From positions 3,658,001 through 3,722,000 of the forward strand of contig NC_057764.1 of NCBI RefSeq assembly GCF_010389155.1: 64,000 nt of DNA, in the 5' to 3' direction. Below the pieces are notes generated by a model. The model searched no databases, had not been told where the DNA came from, and worked only from the letters and a program-made list of their open reading frames with translations. The position numbers and the translations under genes are program-made. Origin of the DNA: Erigeron canadensis. Taxonomy: Eukaryota > Streptophyta > Magnoliopsida > Asterales > Asteraceae. Positions 1 to 10,839 of the stretch are shown in pieces (the first letter of the stretch is position 1; every line of letters begins with the position of its first letter).

Positions 1-346
1 GGTTTTATTCTTTGATATTTATAACTTCCCATGGTCATAGTAGAACTAGTTTTCTATCTTTCTTCCTATGTATGATGCATTTCTTGTGTATAAACTTGAA
101 TAATATAGTGTCATGGACTCATGTTATGTTCTGCTTGTAACTCGGATTTTTTTTATTGATTGCTTTGAAGAATACATTTCAGTTGATTACTTGTAGGTAT
201 TTAGATGTAATTTAAATTAATATACAAGCTCTTTTGATGCTAGCAAAAATTCTGAAAATTCTGAGTGTAGTTTTGGATTTCTTGTTCACTTTGTAGTCTC
301 TTCTAGTCTTTTTGTTTAACCAATATTCTTTTTGTGTTTGTTTTAG

Positions 347-1167
347 TATATCATCAATCATCAAGCACTGCCTTGTCTTCTAAACCTCTTAATCAATAAT
401 CACAAAAAGAGCATCAAGAAGGAAGCTTGTTGGACTATATCAAACATCACTGCCGGTAACAAGGAGCAGATTCAGGTAACATACCTTGGAATTGTTTATC
501 TCAACTGACTTTATTAAAACATTAACCTTTCTGCATTTATGACCCGTATGTCTTCTTTGTTATTATACAGACAGTGATTGAAGCAAGTGTCATTGGTCCA
601 CTTGTTCAGTTGCTTCAAAATGCAGAGTTTGACATCAAGAAGGAGGCTGCATGGGCCATCTCAAATGCTACCTCTGGTGGAAGCCATGATCAAATAAAGT
701 AAGATGATTGCATATGGATTGTTTTGCTTTTGTGCAGCCCATTTATTCCCCTGTATCTGAATTTTGAGGATTTTTCCTTGCACAATTATTGCAGGTATCT
801 TGTTAGTCAGGGATGTATCAAACCATTGTGTGACTTACTTGTCTGCCCCGACCCGAGAATTGTTACTGTTTGTCTAGAGGGGCTTGAAAACATACTGAAG
901 GTCGGAGAAGCCGAGAAGAATCTGGGACTATCAGGAGATGTCAATGTTTATGCACAAATGATTGATGATGCTGAAGGACTGGAGAAAATTGAGAACCTGC
1001 AGAGTCACGATAACAATGAGATATATGAGAAAGCCGTGAAGCTTCTTGAGACATATTGGTTGGAGGAAGAGGATGATGCAATGCCTCCTGGTGAGAATGC
1101 CCAACCTGGTTTCCACTTTGGAGGTGGTGATGTTTCTGTTCCGAATGGTGGCTTCAACTTCAACTGA
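347..1167 (+). CDS. IMPA: Importin subunit alpha, C-terminal three exons (gene enters from the left edge)
   Basis: Three coding exons are visible: 347-475, 571-698 and 795-1167, each with AG acceptors and GT donors, and the frame closes across them (129, 128 and 373 nt). They encode armadillo repeats with the importin-alpha signatures [14 protein letters not shown] and [12 protein letters not shown], then an acidic tail and a Phe/Gly-rich end (GFHFGGGD...GGFNFN), stop TGA at 1165-1167. Importin alpha binds nuclear localisation signals on cargo through these ARM repeats and carries cargo through the nuclear pore with importin beta. The N-terminal IBB domain and the first ARM repeats lie left of the window; positions 1-346 are intron. 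A donor-like AAG/GTATGT just after the stop suggests an intron in the 3'UTR. Family assignment is secure; which plant paralogue it is cannot be told from this part. Confidence 0.93.
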
Positions 1168-1770
1168 TTCAAGGTATGTACATATTTGTACTGTCTTTCC
1201 CGTCTCTTATTTATTTGAAATCCCCTTTAAGGAGTTGCGATATCAAGACTGAATCTGACGTGTTTATTTTGCTGTACAATTGTATCAAAGCAAGTTATCA
1301 ACTTAGTGCAGTATACTAGGTTTTGATATGGGTATGGATCATTTTCAGGTCTTCTTGAAGTTAGGGTCATTTATCATGGCGAGATAGGGTCTGATATCTG
1401 AGGTAATGCATGGTCCAATATTCGTAGAGTGGTTGAAGTTTTGGAGTGGTTCGGGTTTTTAAATGAATAGCAGGTCAAGTGTTTATGATTTATGTAAAAG
1501 CAATATGTTATTTCACTTTGGAAAATCCGACTATTTATAAACTGGGATTAATATAATTTCCTGTTTTTTGCATCAGTGGTTGTATTTCTTCTTTGCTATT
1601 TATATTGTTATCCAGCTGGGAATCTTCTGTGTTCCTATGTTTCTCTGGTCTATGTTAATGTTCCATAAAAGCTTGTTATTATTAATTGGCTACCAGATTA
1701 TAACTCGACAGCAAGTTTCTAAATTACTTGCACAAATTACAAAACTTAGTCTTTATTAATTGAATTAATT
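1168..1770 (+). other. Importin-alpha 3'UTR and downstream flank
   Basis: Non-coding sequence after the importin stop. A donor-like site at about 1174 and acceptor-like TTTCAG near 1349 could remove a 3'UTR intron. No further gene is visible. Confidence 0.5.
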
Positions 1771-1774
1771 AGGT

Positions 1775-3250
1775 AAAATCCATGTACTTGTGTGAGGCGT
1801 CATCACTTGACCTTTATTCTTTTCCGTGTTTGCTGGTTTTATCCTTGTAAAGGCAACTCCTAATCGTGTATGGTGTTTTGCTGGTTTTATCTTCGTAAAG
1901 GCAGCTCCTAATTACGTATATGCAACTTCATTTGAAATTATATTGAGCCGGGTCACTCTTTTTTTGCATCCTCTCTTAGCTCACATCTTTTCTCTATGTA
2001 ATCTAGCTGACATTTTCAAAATAAACACTACAACTTACATCTCTAACAACTTTTGAAAACATACTCTCGTTAAAAAAGGTAAAGCATACATTTAAATCAT
2101 TTTCACCTTGAAAACCCGTTTTCATCTTGTCCTCTATGTCCCGATCCATCTCCTTTTTCCTTATACTTGCAACTAATAAACAGTCTTTGTATACTAAACA
2201 CCAATAAACGTCACAACAAATTTAAAAATCAAAGCAAACTTCTGTATACTGCTGAATATGTAGGGAGAGTATGATGGGAAACTCATTTGAAACTTCCTAT
2301 AAATCGACCTGTATATGTTTACATATCTGTAAAATGTTTTCGTGCACTGACCAGGAGGGTCCATCATCATAGTATCCTATTATTCTTTACAAAATCTGTG
2401 TCTCTGCAGCCTTGCACAAAATATTGGTCATCAAAATTACTAAAATTTTATACTAGGACAAATTATTACTCATTAAACTCTTATTAGCTTTAATACACTT
2501 AAAATAATCTTGAATGAACTAATTCACCAACATTATATTACTAGACTAGAAACATCACAACTCACAAGGAAAAAAACCCCCCGAAAAGTGCATTATTTAG
2601 TTATCGAGTGATTCTATTTACCCATTTAACATCAATTTTTTCTAAACAAGAAGTCAGTGTTAGTTAACTAGTAGTTAACGTAATTCATTTATGGTCGAGT
2701 GTCATAATGTATCAATATAAGTTCTTGTTCATTATCAAATGAAGTCATCATGGCTCGAGATGCACATGGGGTTTTTATTAGGACATAGGTTTGACCCTCA
2801 AGAGTAAAATGCTGTTGGGGTTTTTTCTTGAAAATGTCACTCTGCGATAATGCATGCAAGGTTAAGACTAAAGACAATGTAATCTACTCTAAGTGTCATT
2901 GTATGACGAGGTGGAATGCAATTCAAAACATTACTTTTTAAAAAAATTTCTTGTACATTACATTCTTATTATTAAAGCTCTTTTTGAAGATTAAATTTAA
3001 CTCGATCCAAAACTTAAAAGTGTAAGTGAATGAAACGCGTAAATGAGTGATTGGTTCGGGTTTTGCGAGGAAGATTTGAGGAAGTTACACTGACAAACAA
3101 TAATTCTATAATATTTTGTTTTAATTTATGGTTATTTGAGGGTTGATTATGTATATGAAAATACACAACAAAGATGGGCATGTTGTGTTCTCTTATATTT
3201 ACATTTATGAAATTGAGTTGATTTTTCTGTATTCCTTTAGCCAATTTGTG
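1775..3250 (-). pseudogene. Decayed tandem copy of the CBP60 locus: 3' flank, exon 1 remnant and promoter region
   Basis: This block is colinear with the intact CBP60 locus further right. Positions 1775-1945 match the downstream flank at about 7495-7610 (shared TGTTTGCTGGTT and GCAACTCCTA). Positions about 2100-2205 match exon 1 (shared TGTCCTCT, then GATCCATC, then AACA.TC.TTGTAT). Positions 2205-3250 match the upstream region at 10870-12120 in order: CGTCACAACAAATTTA, TATTATTCTTT, TTGGTCATCAAA, TTATTACTCATTAAA, ACAAGAAGT...AATTCATTTATGG, and AAACGCGTAA...GTGATTGGTT. Exons 2-7 are gone and exon 1 has lost its frame. An internal tandem duplication of about 55 bp (1827-1925) lies in the 3'-flank part. 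The likely history is a tandem gene duplication followed by deletion of the gene body; the alignment was done by eye. Confidence 0.75.
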
Positions 3251-3884
3251 ATAACCGGTAATATTAGAGAGGTGGTTAGCATCCTTGTTTTTAGAGACAG
3301 GAATTAAGGGTTCTATCTTTATGTCTTACAAAGCATTACCTCGCAAGATTGGAGGTCCTTTTATATTTTAGATAAAATATGGCCTCTCTTAACTACCATC
3401 GGAATATTGAGACCCAAATCCGTGGAATAAACATTGGGTGTTTACTTTTACTTACAAGCTAGCTTACCTTTTTGCTAATTGGCGTTGAGATGTATACCGC
3501 TAAACTTTGCTAACATTAGATGTTTTATGGTATTTAGAATACACAAGTAACAAGTTTATATAAGCAAAGAGATTTGGTAATGCATGACTAACTTTGTGCG
3601 TTTGCTAATCCGCATTCAATAAATTAAACTAGAATTATCGTTTTGGGATAAAAGTTATGATTTTATGTTGAAAGTTAAGAAATATGAATTGACTAAAGTA
3701 TCCTTAATAAAATAAATTATCATTAATTTTTAATATTAAATTACATCTTTAGTCATTTATTTTATAAAATATCTTCACTTATCCCTTTCGAAGAGTGATA
3801 TTTGTACAAAGAAGTTTTAGTCAAACACCTTTAAAGTTGGTTTCAACTTTATAAGTAAAGTTAGAACAACTTTAACTTTTAAAT
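3251..3884. other. AT-rich intergenic spacer
   Basis: No ORF of note, no clear inverted repeat and no recognisable element. Short reading frames here look like chance. Confidence 0.5.
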
Positions 3885-4675
3885 GATAATGGCATCGGAA
3901 TGTAACCAACTATGACCAAAAGGTTATGTAATGGAGTGATCTACTCGATTAACTATCTGATGTATGCACTTATGTTTTTTGGGTTATGTAATGTAATAAA
4001 TGACCTGCTAAACAGGTAGCCGGTTACCACTACATCTTCATTTAAAAATTCACCCACATGATACTCACAAGATGAATATGATGTGGATTTACAATAATTA
4101 TAACTATTTTATATATTCATATAAAAATATTACATACATACATGAAAACATTAAAAGCCTAAATATTTGTCACCGGAATCTGGGGTTGCCGGAAAAATTG
4201 GTTATCGCCTGTTGTTGCCGGAAAGATTTGCCGGAAAAATTGGTTACGAAAGATATAAAGATAAACAGAAACACGATAAACGTGGTATTTGCAGGAGAAA
4301 GCAGTTTTAGAGAATTTCTTAAGCTTGGAGTCGAGGAGACGACGATCAAGATGGTCACCGGAATCTGCTCCTGTTGCTAGAAAGATTTATCGCCAGAATC
4401 CTCAGCATTTTCTTGTTCTCATTTTTGTTCTTAAGTTTGTTGAATTAATAAAATATTGAATGAGCGATGATCAAAGACACTTGACAGATATTGATCCACG
4501 AACAACAAATGCCGGTCAAACTTGTCGGGTGACTATGCATAACCAGTAACTTAGCCGGTTATATACATTACATAACCCAAAAAACATAGATGCGTACACA
4601 AGTTAGCCAATCGAGTATATCACTACATTACATAACATTTTGGTCCATAGTTGTTTATATTGCACTGCCATTATC
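3885..4675. mobile_element. Foldback element with terminal inverted repeats of about 115 bp, Mutator-like or long-TIR MITE
   Basis: The left arm (about 3885-3997) and the right arm (about 4559-4675) are reverse complements over roughly 115 bp, sharing GATAATGGCA, CAACTATG.ACCAAAA, GTTATGTAATG, TACTCGATT and GTTTTTTGGGTTATGTAATG with scattered changes. The 560-bp middle contains a short direct repeat (GCCGGAAAAATTGGTTA at about 4188 and 4230) and a 102-codon ORF that resembles nothing I know. Long TIRs suggest a non-autonomous Mutator-like element. No target duplication was identified with certainty, so the superfamily is inferred. Confidence 0.65.
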
Positions 4676-4871
4676 TCTAAATTATAATGTCAACATTTAA
4701 ACTTAATCTTTCAATTTTAATTATTGATTTTAATCTAAGGATTAAAATTATTTTAATTTTACTTATAAAGTTAATTAAGTAGATTAATTTTTAGAATATC
4801 TTAATACATATAATTAAAATGAATAATTTTTAATGGTCAATTAGAAACTTATAACCATAAATCTATAATTA

Positions 4872-5051
4872 GGGCCCAAATAACAAACTCATTTCATTGT
4901 ATTTCTTTTTTTAAGTAGCCTTGTTTTAGTTGGGCTTTAGTCATCTATAGCCCATATTTTTATTTACAGATGGGCCGTTTTGTTATAATAAAAAAAATAA
5001 TGCTATATTTATTTGTAAAAGAAAAGAAAAACGTTTACAGAGTTTAGGGTT
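4872..5051 (+). promoter_or_regulatory. EBP2 promoter with site-II elements and a telobox
   Basis: Four site-II-type cores of TGGGCY form lie upstream of the transcribed leader: GGGCCCA at 4872-4878, TGGGCT at 4931-4936, AGCCCA at 4949-4954 (opposite strand) and TGGGCC at 4971-4976. A telobox-like AGTTTAGGGTT sits at 5041-5051. The combination of site II (bound by TCP factors) and telobox is the established promoter signature of plant ribosomal-protein and ribosome-biogenesis genes, which fits the nucleolar product encoded downstream. Confidence 0.75.
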
Positions 5052-5279
5052 GCTGGTTGCTCTCTCACATTCAAGCTTCTGAATACTCTTTCTTTAAAGG
5101 TCAGTTTTTTTCCATATATATATTTTTGTAAGTTTAGTGTTTAAGTTTCTGGGTCACTAATTACTAGCAAGTCAGTTTCTATTAGTTTCAGATTTCTTAT
5201 AGTTATTTGTGTTTAATTATTGTACATATATGCTTTATCAGTTTTATTATAATTATTAAACATTATGTGTGTGAGTTTG

Positions 5280-5304
5280 TGCGCGCGCGCGCGCGCGTGT
5301 GTGT
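5280..5304. repeat. (GC)n(GT)n alternating tract
   Basis: An uninterrupted alternating purine-pyrimidine run, mostly GC then GT, sits inside the EBP2 leader intron. Such tracts can adopt Z-DNA and are hypermutable. Confidence 0.9.
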
Positions 5305-5544
5305 CAAATAGATATTTTTGTTTTCTGGTTTGTTGTGTTCGGATACTGTAACTTTAGTAGTCGGGGTCGGTTCAGAATTCCCGAGCTGAGAAAAGAAAAA
5401 AGGCCTTGTAAAAATGATGACTAAAGCTATAACAATATATTATACAATAAAAAGATTGTTTAAAATATTTGGTGCCCCAAATAAATGTAGCCCGGACGGG
5501 TCTGGTTTGCCCCTCCCCAGGGCCGCCTTTGTAATGGGGACAAT

Positions 5545-5680
5545 GTGTCACTCAACAACAACAACATGACCCAATCCCTTAGAGCGGGGTATGAGGGTGG
5601 TGAGATGTAGACAGTCTTGCCTCTACCTAGTCACCCAGAGGAAGAGAGACTGCTTTCATGAGGACCTCTGGCCAAATGAG
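5545..5680 (+). repeat. Short interspersed repeat of a widespread plant type (CAACAACAACA...CCCAATCCC)
   Basis: It starts with a CAA repeat followed by ACCCAATCCC, a GGGGTATG...GGTGAGATGTAGACAG block, then TTGCCTCTACC and AGAGAGACTGCTTTCATGAG. I recognise this arrangement as a short repeat scattered through many plant genomes, often called SINE-like. Ends are approximate. Confidence 0.55.
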
Positions 5681-5948
5681 GCAGAAGTAGGAGAGTGTAA
5701 AGAGTGTAGTAACCATACCTGTCGGCAGAGTATCACCTGATTATAGTAAGAGAAAGAAGAGTTGCAAACATACCACATAACACTCTTTAGCCCAAATTGG
5801 GCAATACATAGTAAATAGGACCTTTGTAGTTTGAACATATTAGACATCAGCATAAAGACATAATAAACTTTTTACCAGATAATCGAGACCTTCATAATCT
5901 ATTTTTCTCTAATAAATATATCTTGTTTTTTATTTAGCAGACAATCCG

Positions 5949-6881
5949 ATGGCTGTAAAAAGACCTACACCAAAGGTGATGGGGGTAGTGACAATACCCA
6001 AAGAGTTTGATATCCAGGCGTCTGATTCTGACCCGGAAACAGCGTCAGAAGATGCAGAATCAGAGTCTGATTCAGAAGGGGAAGAAGACTTGAAATTAGC
6101 CGAGCCTTCAAAAACAGCTATATATAACAAAGAAGGTATACTTGATAAACTTGCAGACATCAGGTGGCCCGAGGATGTAGAATGGATTCATAAGCTTTCA
6201 CTCGATATTGAACAAGCAGAAGAGGTGGACGTTAATGATGATTTAGCTCGTGAGCTTGCTTTTTATACGCAAGCGTTAGAGGGTACACGAGAAGCCTTTG
6301 TGAAGTTTCAAGGAACGGGCCTTCCGTTTCTACGTCCAACTGATTATTATGCTGAAATGGTGAAAACCGACACTCACATGGAGAAAATTAAGGGCCGGTT
6401 ATTATCTGAAAAGAAGAGAATCGAGGAAGCTGAAGAGAGGAGAAAGATGAGAGACAACAAGAAAAAGGCTAAAGAAGTGCAAGCGGAGAAACAAAAAGAA
6501 CGGGTTAAACAGAAGAAAGACGAGATTGAATCAGTTAAGAAATGGAGGAAACAACGACAACAAAGTGGGTTTCCGGGAGGTGAGAAAGACAGTGATATGG
6601 GTTTACCGTTTGAAGTTGGAAAAGAGTCGGATAAAGCTAAGCATCACAAACGGGTTGGGGTCAAACCATGGGATCGGTCAGGTGGGAAAGGAAAGCCAAG
6701 TTTTGGAAAAGACCGAAAAGGAGCAGGGAGCGGTAAGAGGAAGAGCAGAGAGTTTAGGGATTCTAAGTATGGATTTGGAGGAAAGAAAGGCCTGAATAAA
6801 CAAAACACTGCTGAAACTACTAATGATTTTAAAGGCTTTAACAAAGGCGATTCCTTCCAAAATAAGAAACGAAAGAAGTGA
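5949..6881 (+). CDS. EBP2: rRNA-processing protein EBP2 homologue
   Basis: A 310-aa protein in one coding exon. EBP2 is a nucleolar factor needed for pre-rRNA processing and assembly of the 60S ribosomal subunit. Visible features: an acidic Ser/Glu/Asp stretch at about residues 22-52; the conserved core around WPEDVEWIHKLSLDIE and LPFLRPTDYYAEMVKTDTHM; a long charged helix or coiled coil (about 143-205) rich in Lys/Glu/Arg ending in VKKWRKQRQQSG; then a basic Gly/Lys/Arg tail (VGVKPWDRSGGKGKPSFGKD) ending in NKKRKK, which fits nucleolar targeting. The start follows the leader intron directly and is the only ATG that includes the acidic N-terminus. Length is normal for plant EBP2. The promoter carries ribosome-biogenesis motifs, in agreement with this role. 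Confidence 0.95.
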   Translation: MAVKRPTPKVMGVVTIPKEFDIQASDSDPETASEDAESESDSEGEEDLKLAEPSKTAIYNKEGILDKLADIRWPEDVEWIHKLSLDIEQAEEVDVNDDLARELAFYTQALEGTREAFVKFQGTGLPFLRPTDYYAEMVKTDTHMEKIKGRLLSEKKRIEEAEERRKMRDNKKKAKEVQAEKQKERVKQKKDEIESVKKWRKQRQQSGFPGGEKDSDMGLPFEVGKESDKAKHHKRVGVKPWDRSGGKGKPSFGKDRKGAGSGKRKSREFRDSKYGFGGKKGLNKQNTAETTNDFKGFNKGDSFQNKKRKK

Positions 6882-8212
6882 ACACAACTTCGTTAGTTTT
6901 GGTTCTTTCAGGTTAGATTGTTGTTTTCTTTGAATATCCAAGTCTTTAATGAGTTATTGTTTTTGTTGCTATTGTTTAAGCTTTAGTTTTGTCTACCTGT
7001 TTGGTTACCTAGTGTTGGGCATATTTCGTATTACATACAATTTTGTACGCAATGTTTTGTCTTTATTTTGGAACTTATCGAAATATCCAATTGGGGAGAA
7101 AGATCACCTTGAAATTTAATCTTTTAGCGAACAAATTTTTCCCACTTTGTATTTTTCGATCCCATAAATATTACTAATGAATCATGTAACATTAACATAT
7201 ACATTATTGGCTGAGGTTATTGTTGGCTATGTTAAGTTTATTTATGGCTCTAATGTTATTGCTGGAGAAATAGGTTTCTGTTTTGGGTACTGATGTCAAA
7301 ACATATGTTTGATATTGCATATCATGTTTATAATCTGTGATTTATCCTTAAGAGTAAAAAGTTTAAATTTGAATCCATGCCTTTATGTTTCTGCTTGCGT
7401 GCGGGGTGAAGATTACTTGTGTTTATGAGCATGCTATGTTTCCGCATCATGTTTATTATCTGTGATTAATCCACATACACCTGTTTATGTAAAATGAATG
7501 TACTTGTGAGTTGCTCTTCATCTTTTCCAATGTTTGCTGGTTCTTTCTGTATCAATGCAACTCCTACTGGTATAAATGCAACTTAATCAGGAATTTAAAG
7601 CCTGGTTAGGACCCTTGGATGATAGCATCCCTTCTCAACAGAAATAGTTCTTGTGCATTTTGTTGTACTTTTCTACTTGTCTTATATTTGGGTCAGACAG
7701 GAAACAAAACACATGGCAAATCTGTAATAGCAGATGGTTATGATAAAAAAAAAAAAAAAAAAAAAAACATGATTTTTGCAAACAAGGTAGCTTGACAAAA
7801 TACCAAGATGTTGAAAAGACTGTCTGTTGTGCACTCCAAAATGAAAGTGCGTTGACATTTTCACTATGCAATTTGTGTACCATTGCGCCAACATTTACAT
7901 TGATTCAACTAAAATCACAATTCTATGAGAACCAACTCATAAGAACGAAAAAATGTTTATTATATGATACACTTTAAACATCAAAATTACACGTAGGGCG
8001 ACAAAGAAGACAACGCCACTGCTAGCCACAACTAATAGAAATTTTGCCTCTAGGCTTCAGCGAACTTTTCACTGTACAATAGAAAGTAAAGCAAGCATAC
8101 CTAAATATCAAAAACCTTATGTTACATATCACTTCCCAATTAGAGAGTTGATATGTATACAACAAAACTTACTCATATACAAGATCTTACAACAGATAGT
8201 TTTACATCCCAA
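6882..8212. other. EBP2 3' flank and CBP60 3' flank (convergent genes)
   Basis: The genes on either side are transcribed towards each other, so this spacer holds both 3'UTRs. A pure A run lies at 7745-7766. Positions 7495-7610 are the counterpart of the decayed copy at 1775-1945. No gene is visible. Confidence 0.6.
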
Positions 8213-10839
8213 TTAGGAAAATATGGATTTTTTTGCAGATATATATTTCCACACAGAAACCAACATCATGGCTGCCCGAACCTTGCACCACCTTCCTCTG
8301 GGCGACCCATTACCCGAGAAACATATGTTAATATCAGAGGAAATAAAATCCATATTTGGTCCATTTGCTTGCCATGATGACATCCCGTCCTGAAGATCAA
8401 AAGCTTCATAATCATCAACTCCCAGTTCACTTCCATCGTTTATTCCACTACTATATGGATCTGAAATCTGCAATTGCAATTGATCTGAAAAAATTTAAGG
8501 TCCTATAAGAAACGCGAATTGAGATACCGTGAATTTAGCAAACACTATAGATAATTGATAGCAAACACCAAATTGCCCGTTCATAGCTTATGAAGTAATG
8601 TTTACTATTAAAAATGAACGGCGGTAGGAACAGAATCTGATATTGCCAAGGCCTTTTGTGTGTAAAGCTTCAGGGTCATTACAACTAATATTTAAAACCA
8701 ATTAAAATTTCCAATATTGTATGAGTCAGTTACCAATGGTTCTTCTCCATCATTTAAGAGTAAAGATGGCAGTTTCGACCCTATGCAGGTTCTGTTCTCT
8801 TTAAAAGATCAAAACAGTTCATACCAAACAGTTAACTGTTTTGATCAGTTACCCAACCCACCCATTTTGGCCCTTTTATTAGAGATTATATCCCAATTTT
8901 CTTGTTGTAGCTGTTATCTTGGAAGCTCATATAGATATATAAGGAGCCAACACGAATAAACAATGTGACGATATGAAGTCATACTTTCGATTGATGTATA
9001 TTTACAAAAAGGCCACAAAAGGTTTATATACCTTGGAGTGGAAGTGGGACATTAACATCCTGCAAGACTAAACTAGCCATTCTAAGAAGGTCAGGATTGA
9101 GGTTGGCAGCTCGCACCGGGGTTGCAACCATAGATAGATCATCAATTGGTATCATTGGAGCCAGCTCTGTGTAAACTTGTTGTTTCACCTCTTCCAACAT
9201 AGCCTGCAAAACAGTTTCACATCGGTTAAATGCCATGTATAGTGGACCCAAATGCATGAAGCTAGATCTGATCCAGGTCATATCAGGCAAGAAATACAAA
9301 CCTTTTGATCAGTAAGTTCATTCATGGAGAGGTAATTTTGACCATCTAAGGTTGCACCAACGACCTCCAAAACGGAATTGAACAAGATACCGATCCCAGC
9401 TGCAACACAGTTGTACATGTACACCTTGTCGTCTAAAACACATGTTTTGGCATGCTTGATTATTGCCTTCCATATGCTGTTATTGGGGCCGCCGAGTAGC
9501 TAAATTATCCACATTGAAACAATAGAATGAGTTGTCTACGACAAGCTCATAGCAAGAAGCCAAGAAGTATGTAAAATAGTTAAAAGGAAGTGTCTCTAAC
9601 CATGCACAATGAGGCCTCATTAGTATTGTACACCTGCAGAAAGTCTTTCAAAGTATATATCTTGTGTAAACCCAACTTTTTGTGCAAAACTCCCTCTTTC
9701 GCTATCTTTTTCAAGCGCCATATGTCATCGACCAACGATGGAGGATAATGCTTCTTGTAGTCTAAACAAAGAAAAAAAAAAAAAAAACAACCATTAACAA
9801 TGACTTCCTTTCGACGATAAAATTAAAGAGACATTTTAAAAAAGAAATTAGAAAGACTTACGCTCTCCTCTCTGATCTTTAACCACAAATGCGTCGCTTC
9901 TTGCTTCTCTAATTCTAACTCCATTAGGTGCATTTTGGGCCTTCACCCCTAACCTAAATTTCCGGCTCCTCCTCCAGCTTGAGTTATCAGTATAAACTAC
10001 TTCACCTAAATCCGCAACACCTTCTTTTAAAGTTAGTACCAATTCCCCAGTCAGCAAAGGCCTTTTTCCGTCTCTTGCGTATATAACTTTGGCATCAAAA
10101 TCATGTTGGGGCCAATCTTCATCATCATCAAAAGAGAAATCACCATCAAGAGGAACAATCACTATCTTAAGTGACGATAAGGGTCCACGTGATACAATCC
10201 TATTATTACTAACATCGAATAACACTATTTTGATAGGACTTGCGTCTTCAGACTCGATCCTACAGCCAGTGAAAAACGTAGGGTGCAGCTTCGTCTGAAT
10301 ACGAAGCTGCAAAGACGTCGTACTTCGTGATTCATGTGAATCCGGAGATCTGTAAAAAAGAAAAAAAAAAAGACACAAACTATTAATACTATATATGTAC
10401 TCATATCATGCTCAACTATATTTCACTAAACAATATATATATATACACACACAAAATGAGATGTAGATACAAACCTTGGTAATTTGCCAAAGTACTTTTC
10501 CAATACACGCTCCACCTCCTCTCGAACCTAACAATTATACGAAAACATGTAAGCCATTTATTTACTGAATGAAAACCGATTTTATGATGATTTAATTGCA
10601 GACATTTCTCAAACATATATCTACTAAAACATAAGCAAAGATCAGAAGTTATAAATATATGTATATAGTAATACCGGTCGACGAATCAAGTTTTCCAACT
10701 TAGCCTCGTCTTCAGGTGACAGACGCATCGTGACATTTCTACCGTCGTGTCCTCTGTTAACTGATGGTCCTGATCCATCCCCTTCCTTGTCGTCATCCTG
10801 ATAGTAGTCGCCGTCATTAAACAATCGTTTGTATCCCAT
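8213..10839 (-). CDS. CBP60: CBP60-family calmodulin-binding transcription regulator
   Basis: Seven exons on the minus strand: 10839-10675, 10527-10475, 10349-9862, 9761-9601, 9499-9302, 9203-9032 and 8484-8213. All have GT donors and AG acceptors, and the lengths sum to 1509 nt, a closed frame of 502 aa. CBP60 proteins are plant-specific DNA-binding regulators of immunity and salicylic-acid genes that respond to Ca2+/calmodulin. Diagnostic blocks: [74 protein letters not shown], and [10 protein letters not shown]. The C-terminal segment [21 protein letters not shown] matches the calmodulin-binding helix of the CBP60a-f type, so the binding site appears kept, although the tail ends soon after it. 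The length is ordinary for the family. Regulation: TTATAAAAAGGG on the minus strand at about 11072-11084 is a possible TATA box. A decayed second copy lies at 1.8-3.25 kb. Confidence 0.93.

Larger units (their letters stand above)
5030..5948 (+). other. EBP2 5'UTR with a leader intron
   Basis: The leader probably splices from AAAG/GTCAG (donor GT at 5100-5101) to TTTAGCAG (acceptor AG at 5939-5940), leaving ACAATCCG before the ATG at 5949. The 841-bp intron holds an alternating purine-pyrimidine tract (5280-5304) and a short interspersed repeat at 5545-5680. Leader introns of this kind are common in highly expressed plant genes. Confidence 0.65.

Noticed and set aside
4072..4380. 102-codon ORF
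   Set aside because: It lies inside the foldback element, half of it is AT-rich chance sequence, and it resembles no known protein.
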